A DNA stretch of 64,000 bases from Paenarthrobacter sp. A20 (GCF_024168825.1 NZ_JALJWH010000001.1:3906001-3970000); one strand, 5' to 3'; shown: positions 47,401-57,394, counted from the first letter of the stretch. The notes: generated by a model from the sequence alone, not told the origin. Made by a program: numbers and translations.

Positions 47401-48957
47401 TCAGATGATGGGGCGAAGGCCGGGTTCGTCTCGCTTGCGGAACAAGCTCTTGGTCTTGGGATCGACGAAGATCAGGTACACGGCGAAGAGCAGGGCGATG
47501 ATCGCGGCCGCATTCCGGGCCAGTGTGAGCGCGAGGCCCAGGTCTTCACTCTGAAGGTAGGGGAAGACATCCAGCTGGTCCGAGATCGCGTAGACCATGA
47601 AGAAAGAGACGACGAAGTAGACGGCCTTGACTTGCCAGTCATTGCGGATGCCTGTCACCGCAAAGAGCGGTATCAGCCACACCACGTACCAGGACTGGAT
47701 CATCGGCGCCAGCAGGACAATGGCCGCAAACGCCAGGGTGAGGCGGCGCATCAGGCGGTCGTAATCGCCCCGGAAGACCTGCCAGGCGATGGCACCCACC
47801 ATGAGGACCTTACCGGCGTCGTAAACCCACTTGGCCATGCCCCAGCCGTCCAGGCCAAAGACATTGAAAATGGAGGCCACAACCAGGCCGATCAGGCCGA
47901 TGGGTGCGTACCAGATCCACACACTCCCGGGGGCGGACAGGCCGTTGATCCAACCGAACCCGAAGCCATTGACCATACCCATGGCATACAGCAGTCCAAA
48001 ACTCAGCCCGGCCGTCAGGAACCAGAAGATGAACTTCCGGGGCCAGGAAGCTCCCTTGCCTGCCCACAAGAGTCCGATGAACGGAAGGAAAACGACAGTG
48101 ATGGGCTTGACGGAGATGGACAGGGTCACCAACACAATTCCCAGGATCACACGCCTCGTTGCACAGTAGTACAAGCCTGCAAGGGCCAGCCCGATCATGA
48201 GTGCGTCATTGTGGACGCTGGCAATGAAGTTGGTCAGGAAGAGCGGGTTTGCAGCTGTCAGCCATAGGGCCCGGTGCGGATTGACTCCGTGAAGTTCCGC
48301 CAGCTTCGGCACGTAGATGATGCAGAGAACAATGCCCACGAGGGCTACCAGCCGGAAAAGCATGATGCTTGCTTCGGGTTGAACGTTCGTGACCCAGACG
48401 ACGAACTGCTCAATCCACAGGAACAGCTGACCGTAGGGCACCGGCGCTTCGGTCCACATCTTGTCTGCGCCCAGTTGGAAGTAGTTGGGAAGTGCAGAGA
48501 TCCCGTTCTCATAGGGATTGATGCCTTCGACCATTAATCGGCCCTGACCGATGTAGGCGTAAACATCCCTGCTGAAGAGGGGAACCGTGAACATCATGGG
48601 CAGCCCCCAAGCCACCACCGCCTGAAGCGTTGCCTTGCGTGCTTCCAGTCCCCACACCCGGACACGCTGGCCTAGACGGAGCCAGGCCCGGACGAGCAGC
48701 ATGCCTCCTACGGCCAGCAGGACAATCGACACTGCCACGCCAACGCCTTCGGTACGCATCCAGATAAAGAGGGGCAGCCGCCGAAGTTCGGAAACCGGGG
48801 CGAGCCAGCCGACACCCAAAGAGCCGAACATCATGAACATTGATCCGATAAAACCGGCGATCAATGGCGAACGTGCGTTATCTACCTCGCTGGCTGCAGC
48901 ATCCGCCGTCGGCGCTGCTGTCCCTGCCTTCTGGGCGGCGGGTACTGGCACCGTCAT
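47401..48957 (-). CDS. MptA/MptB-type alpha-1,6-mannopyranosyltransferase
   Basis: 518 residues from ATG 48957; an in-frame TTG at 48999 is less likely. Eleven or more membrane spans of a GT-C glycosyltransferase, with VPLFSRDVYAYIGQGRLMVE holding the conserved acidic residue after the first large loop, and GINPYENG. Uses polyprenyl-phosphate-mannose outside the membrane to extend the mannan core of lipomannan-like molecules. Convergent with the alkylation-repair gene. Confidence 0.88.
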   Translation of the reverse strand: MTVPVPAAQKAGTAAPTADAAASEVDNARSPLIAGFIGSMFMMFGSLGVGWLAPVSELRRLPLFIWMRTEGVGVAVSIVLLAVGGMLLVRAWLRLGQRVRVWGLEARKATLQAVVAWGLPMMFTVPLFSRDVYAYIGQGRLMVEGINPYENGISALPNYFQLGADKMWTEAPVPYGQLFLWIEQFVVWVTNVQPEASIMLFRLVALVGIVLCIIYVPKLAELHGVNPHRALWLTAANPLFLTNFIASVHNDALMIGLALAGLYYCATRRVILGIVLVTLSISVKPITVVFLPFIGLLWAGKGASWPRKFIFWFLTAGLSFGLLYAMGMVNGFGFGWINGLSAPGSVWIWYAPIGLIGLVVASIFNVFGLDGWGMAKWVYDAGKVLMVGAIAWQVFRGDYDRLMRRLTLAFAAIVLLAPMIQSWYVVWLIPLFAVTGIRNDWQVKAVYFVVSFFMVYAISDQLDVFPYLQSEDLGLALTLARNAAAIIALLFAVYLIFVDPKTKSLFRKRDEPGLRPII

Positions 48958-49104
48958 GTGGTCGTCATCCAATCGTTCGCCCGGGTGTGTTCGGGACAAA
49001 TTCAGCGTCTTTGGGGCTTTCCGCAGCAGGAAGAAACGACACTGCCGCGCTCAAAAATCGTACCATCGGAGTACTTGGAAGCGCCTGAAGGATAGGCTGG
49101 GCGC

Positions 49105-49740
49105 GTGCCTATTACTAATGAACGCATCGTGTGGATCGACTGCGAAATGACCGGCTTGGACCTCAAGAACGACGCCCTCATCGAGGTTGCGGCGCTGGTG
49201 ACGGATTCCGAGCTCAACATCCTGGGTGACGGAGTCGACGTCGTCATCAAGCCGGACGATGCCGCACTGGAACAAATGAACGACTTTGTGCGGGACATGC
49301 ATACACGCTCCAAGCTCCTTGACGAACTTCCCCAAGGGAAGACCATGGCCGAGGCAGAAGCCCAGGTCCTTGAGTACATCGAGAAGTGGGTGCCGGATCC
49401 CCGCAAGGCCCCCCTGGGCGGCAACTCAGTGGGAACGGACCGGATGTTCCTTGCCAGGGACATGCCCAACATCGTCGAGCACCTCCACTACCGCGTGATA
49501 GACGTCAGCACCATCAAGGAACTCTCACGCCGCTGGTTCCCGCGCGCCTACTTCCAGTCGCCGGCCAAGCACGGCGGCCACCGCGCCCTGGGCGACATCA
49601 AGGACTCGATCGACGAACTTCGCTACTACCGGGAAGCTGTCTTCGTTGCCGCCCCCGGGCCGGACACCGCAACAGCACAGCGCATTTCCAAGGACATCAT
49701 TGCCACCGCCGAGACCTTGGGATCCAACGAAAAGGTGTGA
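49105..49740 (+). CDS. orn: Oligoribonuclease
   Basis: 211 residues from GTG 49105. DEDDh exonuclease: [20 protein letters not shown] (D, E), [18 protein letters not shown] (D), [14 protein letters not shown] (H, D). Degrades 2-5 nt RNA, including pGpG, and is essential in many bacteria. Orthodox gene size and ends. Confidence 0.95.
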   Translation: MPITNERIVWIDCEMTGLDLKNDALIEVAALVTDSELNILGDGVDVVIKPDDAALEQMNDFVRDMHTRSKLLDELPQGKTMAEAEAQVLEYIEKWVPDPRKAPLGGNSVGTDRMFLARDMPNIVEHLHYRVIDVSTIKELSRRWFPRAYFQSPAKHGGHRALGDIKDSIDELRYYREAVFVAAPGPDTATAQRISKDIIATAETLGSNEKV

Positions 49741-49871
49741 TCTGCACCATTTTTCAAGGTTTTTTCGCCAAAACCGGCAAAAGTGGACTTTGCACCCCAA
49801 AACAGCAGGTAAGCTATTTGTCGTTGCCTTGAAGGAAAGCCGGTCAAACGGTTCAGCCCCAAAAGGCACAT

Positions 49872-49948
49872 GGTGGGCTTAGCTCAGTTGGCAGAGCGCC
49901 TGGTTGTGGTCCAGGAGGTCGCGGGTTCAACCCCCGTAGCTCACCCCA
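49872..49948 (+). tRNA. tRNA-His (anticodon GUG)
   Basis: Acceptor GTGGGCT/AGCTCAC with G-U pair, D-arm GCTC/GAGC, anticodon stem CCTGG/CCAGG with loop TTGTGGT (GUG), T-arm GCGGG/CCCGT-like with TTCAACC. An extra 5' G at 49871 opposite C73 is the His identity element. CCA encoded. Confidence 0.95.
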
Positions 49949-50074
49949 CCGAGATTGGCTCCAGAGCCGGTTTCCACAAAGGCCGCACCGGTTACCCGGT
50001 GCGGCCTTTGCTTTTAACCCGAATGCGGACCAACGCCGCTCCGGACTTCAGCGATCGACAAAGGAAGAACTGAC

Positions 50075-50647
50075 ATGACCGTCCTGCCAGTCACCATTTG
50101 GGGCGAACCTGTTTTGCACCGTCGGGCAAGTGAAGTCGAGGCTTTCGACGACGAACTCCGCACCCTGATCGCGGATATGTTCGAGACCAACGAGGCCGCG
50201 AACGGGGTGGGGCTCGCCGCCCCCCAGATCGGTGTGGGCAAGCGGCTCTTCGTCTACAAGTACGCCAATGATGACGACGTCCCGGAGCAGGGTGTCGTGG
50301 TCAACCCGATCCTGACTCTCTCCAAAGTCTCAGGAGCACTCCCGGACCCTGACGAGCATGTGGAAGGGTGCCTTTCCTTCCCTGGCGAGTACTACCCCTT
50401 GCAGCGGGCTGAATGGACCCGGGTTCAAGGCTTCGATGGCAATGGCAACCCAGTGGACTTTGAAGCGACCGGTTGGTTCGCCAGGATCCTGCAGCATGAG
50501 TTCGACCACCTGGATGGCAAGCTTTACGTCAACCGGCTCGTGGACAGGTATTCAAAGAAGGCACTCAAGCAAGCCAAGAAAAACGGTTGGGGTGTGCCCG
50601 GCCTGACGTGGATGCCCGGCGTCGACCCCGATCCTTTCGGACACTAA
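50075..50647 (+). CDS. def: Peptide deformylase
   Basis: 190 residues. Motif 1 GVGLAAPQIG, motif 2 EGCLSFPG (Cys ligand), motif 3 QHEFDHLDGKLY (HEFDH). Removes N-formyl from nascent chains. ATG 50075 has AAGGAAG upstream. Followed at 3 nt by the next gene, so co-transcribed. Confidence 0.97.
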   Translation: MTVLPVTIWGEPVLHRRASEVEAFDDELRTLIADMFETNEAANGVGLAAPQIGVGKRLFVYKYANDDDVPEQGVVVNPILTLSKVSGALPDPDEHVEGCLSFPGEYYPLQRAEWTRVQGFDGNGNPVDFEATGWFARILQHEFDHLDGKLYVNRLVDRYSKKALKQAKKNGWGVPGLTWMPGVDPDPFGH

Positions 50648-50649
50648 GC

Positions 50650-51489
50650 ATGTCCGCCAACACGCACAGCGAACTTTTCGGGCTCTTGGACATCACTGGC
50701 GCCGATGCGGATGAATGCGCCCGCCTTCTGGCTACGCCGCCCGATGAATCCGTGCTGCGGTCCATGGCAGCCCTGCAGCAACGCCTCGGAACCTTTCCGC
50801 TGGAGAGCATTAGGGAAGACAACGCCAGCGAGACCGTATGGATCGAAGCACTGCTCCGCTTCGCCCCAGCCGTTTACTCCCACCATCTGGAACGTGGAAT
50901 CAGTCCGGAGGTATCCGCGGCGTCCTTGGCCGACATGGGCCTGCAGCTCCGGATCAACCGCCGGGTCCACGGACGTTTTGGCCTTGATACCTGGGGTTGG
51001 CTGACCCTACACATGGCAGGGAATCTGTTCAGGCTGGGCCGGTTGCAGTTCCATCTGGTCCGCGGCCCGGAGGAAACCGCTCAAGCCGGTACTCCAGCGG
51101 AGGACCAGCGCTGGGTACTCGGCGTTCATATTCCCGAAGATGGCGGGCTCTCCCCCGCCTTGGTGGATGCCAGCCTGGCCGAGGCCCGCCTGTTCTTCGC
51201 CCGCTATTTCCCGGATAAACCAGCAGCTGTTGCCACCTGTGATTCATGGATGCTGGATCCCTACCTCGCGGACCGGCTCCCGGACAGCAATATTGCGTCC
51301 TTTGCCCGGCGCTTCACGCTGGATCGCTGCACGGACGCCCCAACAGATGCCGTGTACTTCACGTTCCGGCAACGCGGGCTACAGGACTTGGACAGGCTCC
51401 CCCGGGACACCTCACTCCAGCGTGTGGTCTTGGAGAGGATCGACGACGGCGGCACCTGGCAATTGGGGCACGGTCACCTGGCACTGTAG
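50650..51489 (+). CDS. Acyltransferase-domain protein (GNAT-like)
   Basis: 279 residues. I read it as the actinobacterial acyltransferase-domain family: N-terminal helices (RLLATPPDESVLRSMAALQQ), TWGWLTLHMAGNLFRLGRLQ, VLGVHIPEDGGLSPALVDAS and a CDSWMLDPYL segment. Substrate unknown. 3' end overlaps the convergent HNH gene by 16 nt. Confidence 0.7.
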   Translation: MSANTHSELFGLLDITGADADECARLLATPPDESVLRSMAALQQRLGTFPLESIREDNASETVWIEALLRFAPAVYSHHLERGISPEVSAASLADMGLQLRINRRVHGRFGLDTWGWLTLHMAGNLFRLGRLQFHLVRGPEETAQAGTPAEDQRWVLGVHIPEDGGLSPALVDASLAEARLFFARYFPDKPAAVATCDSWMLDPYLADRLPDSNIASFARRFTLDRCTDAPTDAVYFTFRQRGLQDLDRLPRDTSLQRVVLERIDDGGTWQLGHGHLAL

Positions 51490-52274
51490 ATGGTCTGCTG
51501 CTCCGGGCAGGAGGACAGGACGCCCTTCATGGCGTCCTTCTCTGCTGGTGTCACCCACAGCTTGTAGGCAGCCTTCACCGAAATCTGCCGGGCGACATAG
51601 TGGCACCGGAAGTTCTTATTAGCCGGCAGCCAGGTCGCGGCGTCTCCTGCGCCCTTTTTAACGTTCGCGGGGCCATCAGCGGCGATCAGGTTCAGGGGAT
51701 CGTTTGCGAACATCTGCCGCTGCTGGACAGTAAGCTGCTGTGCACCTTTCTGCCATGCGTCTGCCAAGGCAACCACGTGATCGATTTGAACGGCTGAGCT
51801 GGTGTCCTGGCCTCTCCGGAAGGATACCTGCGCTCCGGTGTAGGGTTCGTGAAGGCTGCCGCCTGCTACCTTGCACGATGAGCCTTCCGTGAACTCGACG
51901 GCTTTGAGATCCCGACGCAGGATATCGTTCCGGGTATCGCACCCGTTCCTGTCGGCATCGGCCCAGGCCTGCCCGAAGGCAGCCCTGTCATAGTCCGTTT
52001 TCGCAGCCCTGCCCTTTACCTGCAGCCTATCCAAGGCCTCGGCCGCTTTTTCGGCAGCAACGGGAGCAGCGCCGCGGAGCGGCTTCATCCAGGCAGGGTC
52101 GAAAACCGGGGCTTCGCTTGGTCCCACGACCCACGAATCGGCAGCAGTGAATTGGCCTGTGGTGAAAAACCACGAAAGCCCAGCCACGAGGGTTGCGGCG
52201 GCCAGGCCAAGAATTGTCCATGCTTGTCGGGATCTGCGCCGAGCGCGTTTATAGGCAGACCAGGTGATGCTCAA
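51474..52274 (-). CDS. Secreted/membrane-tethered HNH nuclease (DUF1524)
   Basis: 266 residues. One N-terminal membrane span (AWTILGLAAATLVAGLSWFF), then an extracellular nuclease domain: IDHVVALADAWQKGAQ (the DH motif), NDPLNLIAADGPANVKKGAG (N-L), WLPANKNFRCHYVARQ. Matches the GmrSD/DUF1524 HNH family in Streptomyces and Arthrobacter. Likely degrades extracellular DNA. Confidence 0.88.
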   Translation of the reverse strand: MSITWSAYKRARRRSRQAWTILGLAAATLVAGLSWFFTTGQFTAADSWVVGPSEAPVFDPAWMKPLRGAAPVAAEKAAEALDRLQVKGRAAKTDYDRAAFGQAWADADRNGCDTRNDILRRDLKAVEFTEGSSCKVAGGSLHEPYTGAQVSFRRGQDTSSAVQIDHVVALADAWQKGAQQLTVQQRQMFANDPLNLIAADGPANVKKGAGDAATWLPANKNFRCHYVARQISVKAAYKLWVTPAEKDAMKGVLSSCPEQQTIYSAR

Positions 52275-52394
52275 GGGACTCCATCCAGTGGGGGCAGGCT
52301 TGTCCTACGAGCGTAGGACAAGGCCCCGACAGTCAGAGCCGGTATCCACAGTGTGGAGGAGAAGTCACACCATGGAGAAGGTCAATCTGTGAGG

Positions 52395-52604
52395 TTATTG
52401 CTCGCGCATCACGCGCTGGAGGTCCTCCGCTGCTACCGCGAGGAGCCCCCGCAGTTGCTCCACCCGTTGGTCAGTGACGTCGCCAGCGGAGTTGGCCGCA
52501 ACGGCTTGATCCAAGAGCTTTTGAGCTTGCTTATGATTGGCGCGGGCCACGTCCAGCGCGTGTTCCAGCGTGGTCTCGTGTTCAAGCGTTGATTCATTTT
52601 CCAT
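52395..52604 (-). CDS. Small helical hypothetical protein
   Basis: 69 residues from ATG 52604 (MENESTLEHETTLEHALDVA). All helical, charged (RANHKQAQKLLDQAVAANSA, VEQLRGLLAVAAEDLQRVM). A longer in-frame start at 52697 gives an implausible Pro-rich head. Function unknown. Confidence 0.62.
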   Translation of the reverse strand: MENESTLEHETTLEHALDVARANHKQAQKLLDQAVAANSAGDVTDQRVEQLRGLLAVAAEDLQRVMREQ

Positions 52605-52677
52605 GAACCCATTTTGGTCAGGTTTCCCGGCTGATACCAGTGACACAGCCGGGAAACCCGAGAATACTTCCGGGTGC

Positions 52678-54165
52678 CTAGGCTCCGGCCGTTTCAAGCA
52701 CTGCGATAGGAGCCACGACGTCCCGGGCCGGGAACGACGGCGGGTTGACGCCGGCCATTTCCTCCATGACGCGGACTACCTGGCAGGAGTAACCGAACTC
52801 GTTGTCGTACCAGACGTACAGTACGAGGTTCTTGTCATTGGAGATCGTGGCGAGGCCATCAACAATGCCCGCACGGCGTGAGCCAACGAAGTCCGTGGAA
52901 ACAACATCGGGAGAATCGATGTAGTCGATCTGCTTGCGAAGATCCGAGTGCAGGGACATTTCGCGGAGGAAGTCGTTGACCTCATCCCGGGTAGTGCCCT
53001 TTTCAAGGTTGAGGTTCAGGATGGCCATGGAAACATCCGGCGTCGGAACGCGGATGGCGTTGCCGGTCAGCTTGCCCTGCAGTTCCGGGAGCGCCTTGGC
53101 TACAGCCTTTGCGGCGCCTGTCTCGGTGATGACCATATTCAACGCTGCGGAGCGGCCGCGGCGATCGCCCTTGTGGAAGTTGTCGATCAGGTTCTGGTCG
53201 TTCGTGAACGAGTGCACCGTTTCAACATGGCCGTGGATGATGCCGAACTTGTCGTTGATGGCCTTCAACACGGGTGTGATGGCATTGGTGGTGCAGGACG
53301 CGGCGGTGACGATCTTGTCCTCATCCGCGATGTCCTTGTGGTTGATGCCGTGAACGATGTTCTTGAGGTCGCCCTTGCCCGGCGCGGTGAGCAGGACGCG
53401 GGCAGCGCCCTTGCTCTGCAGGTGCTGGGAGAGGCCTTCGGCATCGCGCCAGCGGCCTGTGTTGTCTACGACCAGGGCATCCTTGATGCCGTAGGCCGTG
53501 TAGTCCACCGTGGCGGGGTTGTCCGAGTAGATGACCTGGACCTGCACGCCGTTGGCGGTGATGGTGTTGGCTTCCTCGTCCACGCGGATGGTGCCCTCGA
53601 AGGAACCATGCACGGAGTCGCGGCGCAGCAGGCTGGCACGCTTCACAAGATCGTTCTCAGCGCCCTTGCGCACCACGATGGCGCGGAGTCGCAGGCCGTG
53701 GCCACCGCCGGCCTTCTCAATGAGGATGCGGGCCAGGAGACGACCGATGCGGCCAAAGCCGTAAAGAACGACGTCGGTGCTGGTGCGGTCGTCAGCGCCG
53801 CGCTTTCCCACGATCTCAGCGAGCTCTGCTCGCAGGTACTCATCCAAGGAGGCGCCATTGCCTTCAGCCCGGAACTTCTCGGTCAAGCGTGCAATATCAA
53901 TGGCTGCTGCGCCGAGTTCCAGCTCCGACAGGGCGTTCAGCAGGGGTGCGGTCTCTTCGAGCAGGAGCTCGTGGTTGCTCATCCGGCGGGCAAAGCGGTG
54001 CGCCTTAAGGATGTTCATGGTGGACTTGTTGATCAGGCTGCGGCCGTGGATGCTGGTGACCACGTTGTTTTCCCGGTACAACCGGCCGATCACCGGAATC
54101 ATGGCCTCGGCGAGAGCCTCCCGGCCCATCCACTTATCAAGACAAGAATCTGACGTCTGGCTCAC
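52678..54165 (-). CDS. gap: Glyceraldehyde-3-phosphate dehydrogenase, long form
   Basis: 495 residues. About 120 extra N-terminal residues (IPVIGRLYRENNVVTSIHG...) precede the Rossmann start VVLYGFGRIGRLLARIL. Catalytic Cys in AASCTTNAITPVLKAI; WYDNEFGYSCQVVRVM near the end. The long-form GAPDH is common in Arthrobacter and relatives beside a normal-length one and may work in the gluconeogenic direction. Clear own promoter region upstream toward rnpB. Confidence 0.92.
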   Translation of the reverse strand: MSQTSDSCLDKWMGREALAEAMIPVIGRLYRENNVVTSIHGRSLINKSTMNILKAHRFARRMSNHELLLEETAPLLNALSELELGAAAIDIARLTEKFRAEGNGASLDEYLRAELAEIVGKRGADDRTSTDVVLYGFGRIGRLLARILIEKAGGGHGLRLRAIVVRKGAENDLVKRASLLRRDSVHGSFEGTIRVDEEANTITANGVQVQVIYSDNPATVDYTAYGIKDALVVDNTGRWRDAEGLSQHLQSKGAARVLLTAPGKGDLKNIVHGINHKDIADEDKIVTAASCTTNAITPVLKAINDKFGIIHGHVETVHSFTNDQNLIDNFHKGDRRGRSAALNMVITETGAAKAVAKALPELQGKLTGNAIRVPTPDVSMAILNLNLEKGTTRDEVNDFLREMSLHSDLRKQIDYIDSPDVVSTDFVGSRRAGIVDGLATISNDKNLVLYVWYDNEFGYSCQVVRVMEEMAGVNPPSFPARDVVAPIAVLETAGA

Positions 54166-54430
54166 AGAACTACCTTCCTTGGGTCAACCACATACGTCCT
54201 CGTATGCAGATGGCAGCGGCCGCCCGGAGTAGTCCTGCGGCACATGCGCCAGCGGGCTTCGGTCCACCCACAGCGCCTTGAACGAGAGCAAAGAAAAATC
54301 CGCCGGCTGCGAACGCAGTCCCGGCGGCAGAACATCTACGTTCAGTAACCATTCTAAGGCGGAAGGAAGGAGCATAGGCCGCCCGAAGGCGTGAAATCAC
54401 TCACACGCCGGTTTTGCAGCAGTCATAAAT
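54166..54430 (-). other. 265-bp gap between rnpB and gap
   Basis: No coding frame with credible composition. It should hold the rnpB terminator and the gap promoter (both minus strand). No clear consensus promoter was recognised. Confidence 0.5.
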
Positions 54431-54824
54431 GGATGGGTCGACCGATACGCCGGGTTCTGTCATCCCCTGCCGTTACCGGCAGAGGAGTGGCGGCCATCCA
54501 TCTACGAACGCCGTTGCCGACGCCCTCCAGCAGCCTACCCGGACACTCGGGCGAGCAGCCCTCAAGCGTGTCCTGTCTGGCCTTGCTCCGGGTGGGGTTT
54601 ACCTAGCCTCCCCGGTCACCCAGGGAGCTGGTGGTCTCTTACACCACCGTTTCACCCTTACCTGCTGCCGCGTGATGCAAACACCATGCGGCGCAGGCGG
54701 TCTGTTCTCTGTGGCACTGGCCTGCGGGTTACCCCGAGTGGGCGTTACCCACCACCCTGCCCTGCGGAGCCCGGACGTTCCTCGAGCCACTTTCGTGACG
54801 CGCGACCGCCTGGTCGACCCATCC
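54431..54824 (-). ncRNA. rnpB: RNase P RNA (type A)
   Basis: 394 nt on the minus strand. A 13-bp P1 helix (GGATGGGTCGACC with its complement) pairs the ends. Conserved landmarks seen: GAGGAACGTCCGGGCTCC near the 5' end, AGGGTGAAACGGTGGTGTAA in the middle and ACAGAACCCGGCGTATCGG near the 3' end. Catalytic RNA of tRNA 5' processing. Confidence 0.95.
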
Positions 54825-54878
54825 GCCGTCCAGTCTACCGGCGTTGGGACCGGCCAAAGTCCCCGGTAATATCGACTG

Positions 54879-55643
54879 GTGCTGATTCTGCTGCCGCCTT
54901 CCGAAGGCAAGACCCCCGCTCCCAAAGGTCCCGCCATCGATTGGGAGTCGCTCAGCTTTCCGGAACTGAATCCATATCGGGCAAAGGTACTGGAAGCTTT
55001 GGGTAGCGTGAGCGCGCACGAGGACGCACTCGCGTTGCTGGGCGTCGGTGCATCGCTGCGCGACGACGTCGAACGCAATACCCGACTCCATGCGGAACCG
55101 GCAGCGCCGGCACACCAGGTCTATTCCGGGGTTCTCTACGATGCCCTGGGCTACAACACCATGACGCCAACACAGCGCCGTAAGGCGACCGAGTCGATCC
55201 TTGTGGTCTCCGCCCTCTGGGGCGCCATCGGCTTTGGTGACCATGTACCCGCCTACCGGCTGTCCATGGGAACTGCGCTGCCCGACGTCGGACGCCTCGC
55301 CTCCTATTGGAAGCCGCAACTTAGCGCAGCCCTCGCCTCACGTGCCGAGGGCCATCTCCTGGTGGATTGCCGCTCCAGCACCTACGCCGCAGCATGGGCT
55401 CCCCCTACGGCGCAGACCGTCAACGTCAATGTGTTCAATGAAGCAAACGGCGAACGGACCGTTGTGAGCCACTTCGCCAAGCACACGCGTGGCGAGCTGG
55501 CGCGGCACTTGCTGACAAGGCGCGGCAAAGCTCCTGCAACTCCGGATCAGCTCCTGAAGGCCGCCGGCGAAGTCTGGACTGCGGAGCTTGTTGAGGGCAC
55601 GGCCCGGAAGCCGCACGCGCTCAACATCATCCTGTCCAGCTGA
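54879..55643 (+). CDS. yaaA: Peroxide stress protein YaaA family
   Basis: 254 residues from GTG 54879. Family signatures: LILLPPSEGKTP at the start, VYSGVLYDALGYNTMT, and SFW-like region here SALWGAIGFGDHVPAYRLSM, late NVNVFNEANGERTVVSHFAK. YaaA lowers free iron and protects DNA during peroxide stress. Confidence 0.9.
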   Translation: MLILLPPSEGKTPAPKGPAIDWESLSFPELNPYRAKVLEALGSVSAHEDALALLGVGASLRDDVERNTRLHAEPAAPAHQVYSGVLYDALGYNTMTPTQRRKATESILVVSALWGAIGFGDHVPAYRLSMGTALPDVGRLASYWKPQLSAALASRAEGHLLVDCRSSTYAAAWAPPTAQTVNVNVFNEANGERTVVSHFAKHTRGELARHLLTRRGKAPATPDQLLKAAGEVWTAELVEGTARKPHALNIILSS

Positions 55644-55655
55644 TGTAGGGGCCGG

Positions 55656-56393
55656 TCAGTTCCACTCGGCCGAACGGACCAGGATGACACCGGAATCCGG
55701 GCAGAAGACGATGTCGTCTTCAGCAGCGGCCTTGACTTCGGCCAAGTCGCCAGGGCTGAGCATCATGCCCGACCCCTCGGACTTCCCATGGAACAGCCGG
55801 GCGGCACCGACGCCACGCTTGGCGATGGTCTTCTCGTAGACGGCGAGCACTCCCCCGTCCAGGGAATCGGCGAACGCTGCCCGCTGTCCACGAACCACGG
55901 TTTCTTCAGCCGCGATTTCAGCAATGGCTTCATCGAGTTCGGCACGGATGCTGCCGAAGGAGCCTTGGATATCGTCAACGATCGCCTGCTGGGCTGCTTG
56001 CCGCTCACGCAGCGTGTCCAGTCGCTCCAGGATTTCGAGCTCAACATCCTCAAGGTCCGAGCGGCGTTTGTTGAGCGATGCAATGTCATTCTGCAACGCC
56101 ACCAGGTCCTTGGACAGGCCGGTGCCGCTGTTGAGCCTGGTCTCGTCGCGTTCAATGCGGGTGGCAACCTGCTCCACGTCAGCTTCCGCCCGGCGAAGTT
56201 CGGACTCGGCATCGTGTACTGCGACCTTGGCGGCTCCCAGCTCACCATTGGCGACGCTAAGGGCATCTGTGAGGTCCGTGATGCGGGGGTCCGTTTCCAA
56301 AACCTTCCGGCGGCCTGCCAACGACTTCAGCTTGGCGTCCAGCCCCTGCAGTTCAAGCAATTTCAATTGTTCTGCCGGTGCTGCTTTCGCCAC
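55656..56393 (-). CDS. CT398-like coiled-coil protein with degenerate zinc ribbon
   Basis: 245 residues from GTG 56393 (GGAGGTAAGC upstream). Long N-terminal coiled coil (LLELQGLDAKLKSLAGRRKV, DAESELRRAEADVEQVATRI) and a C-terminal zinc-ribbon position (LFHGKSEGSGMMLSPGDLAE, DIVFCPDSGVILVRSAEWN). Usual members have four Cys; here only one remains, so metal binding looks lost. Adjacent to the Nif3-like gene, the conserved neighbour in actinobacteria. Confidence 0.85.
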   Translation of the reverse strand: MAKAAPAEQLKLLELQGLDAKLKSLAGRRKVLETDPRITDLTDALSVANGELGAAKVAVHDAESELRRAEADVEQVATRIERDETRLNSGTGLSKDLVALQNDIASLNKRRSDLEDVELEILERLDTLRERQAAQQAIVDDIQGSFGSIRAELDEAIAEIAAEETVVRGQRAAFADSLDGGVLAVYEKTIAKRGVGAARLFHGKSEGSGMMLSPGDLAEVKAAAEDDIVFCPDSGVILVRSAEWN

Positions 56394-56482
56394 GCTTACC
56401 TCCGCTTGTCGCCGCCGGAACCGGGTATCAGTCACGGCCGGACGGCCTCTATCTGTTGAGGCTGTCCATGTCCTTCTAGACT

Positions 56483-57394
56483 CTAGTCCCCGCCGGGAGT
56501 GAGTATGAAGTCCCAAGGATCACTGTTGGTGCTGCTGACACGGATTTCGACGTCGTAGCCTTGGTCCGCAAGCACGTTGCCCAGTGCTTCGGAGGCGGCA
56601 GGCAGCCACAACCATTCGCTGGCAAAATGTGAAACGTCAATCAGGTAAGGCCGGCCGTTGCTTGCACCTTCGCGGGCTTCGGATGCCGGATGGTGGCGCA
56701 TGTCTGCTGTGACGTACACATCGGCATGGCTGGCCCGGACGGCGTCGAACAAGCTATCTCCGGCACCACCACAGACGGCGACGCGCCGCACCAATCCATC
56801 TTTGTCGCCGGCCACACGGACTCCACCGGCCACCGCGGGCAACATTTCAAAGACGCGCGCCGCGAAATCACCGAGCGTGACCAGGTCAGGTAGGTCACCG
56901 ACCCGGCCGATGCCCTCTTCCGGCAAGCCGTTGGCTGCAGCAGTGAGGGGAACCACGTTGTCCAAGCCGAAGGCGTCGGCGAGAACGTCGGACACTCCTC
57001 CGACGGCTGAGTCGCCGTTGGTGTGAACGGTCAGGAGGCCAGTACCAGACTCAATCAAACGGTGGACGGCAAGGCCCTTGGCCGACGTCGCGGCGACGGA
57101 ATTCACGCCTTTGAGGAGCAAAGGATGGTGGGTAATCAGGAGTTCAGCGCCCCACTCAATGGCTTCGTCAATCACGGCCAACGTGGGATCTACGGCAAAG
57201 AGCACCTTGGTGATCGGAGCATTGGGCCTACCGACAACAAGGCCAACTTCGTCCCAGTCCTCGGCCAAGGACTCCGGCCAGAGTTCCTCGACAGCCAACA
57301 ACACCTGACCCAGCGTTGGATCGCCGCCGGCTTCAACTGTTTCGTCCTCTTCGACGGAATCCGCATCAGAAATGTCAGTGTTTACTGCTTCCAT
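56483..57394 (-). CDS. Nif3-like dinuclear metal protein (GTP cyclohydrolase I type 2 family)
   Basis: 303 residues. Metal-binding motifs: LITHHPLLLKG (His pair), VHTNGDSAVGG (His, Asp), DVSHFASEWLWLPA (His, Glu near the end). Forms toroidal hexamers in relatives; biochemical role unsettled. Acidic N-terminal extension of about 25 residues. Minus-strand pair with the zinc-ribbon gene. Confidence 0.92.
   Translation of the reverse strand: MEAVNTDISDADSVEEDETVEAGGDPTLGQVLLAVEELWPESLAEDWDEVGLVVGRPNAPITKVLFAVDPTLAVIDEAIEWGAELLITHHPLLLKGVNSVAATSAKGLAVHRLIESGTGLLTVHTNGDSAVGGVSDVLADAFGLDNVVPLTAAANGLPEEGIGRVGDLPDLVTLGDFAARVFEMLPAVAGGVRVAGDKDGLVRRVAVCGGAGDSLFDAVRASHADVYVTADMRHHPASEAREGASNGRPYLIDVSHFASEWLWLPAASEALGNVLADQGYDVEIRVSSTNSDPWDFILTPGGD

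Noticed and set aside
52948..54153. Plus-strand frame of 401 codons opposite the GAPDH gene
   Set aside because: Shadow of a well-supported enzyme gene with catalytic motifs.
54391..55078. Several open frames across the rnpB region
   Set aside because: They overlap a clear RNase P RNA with conserved landmarks.
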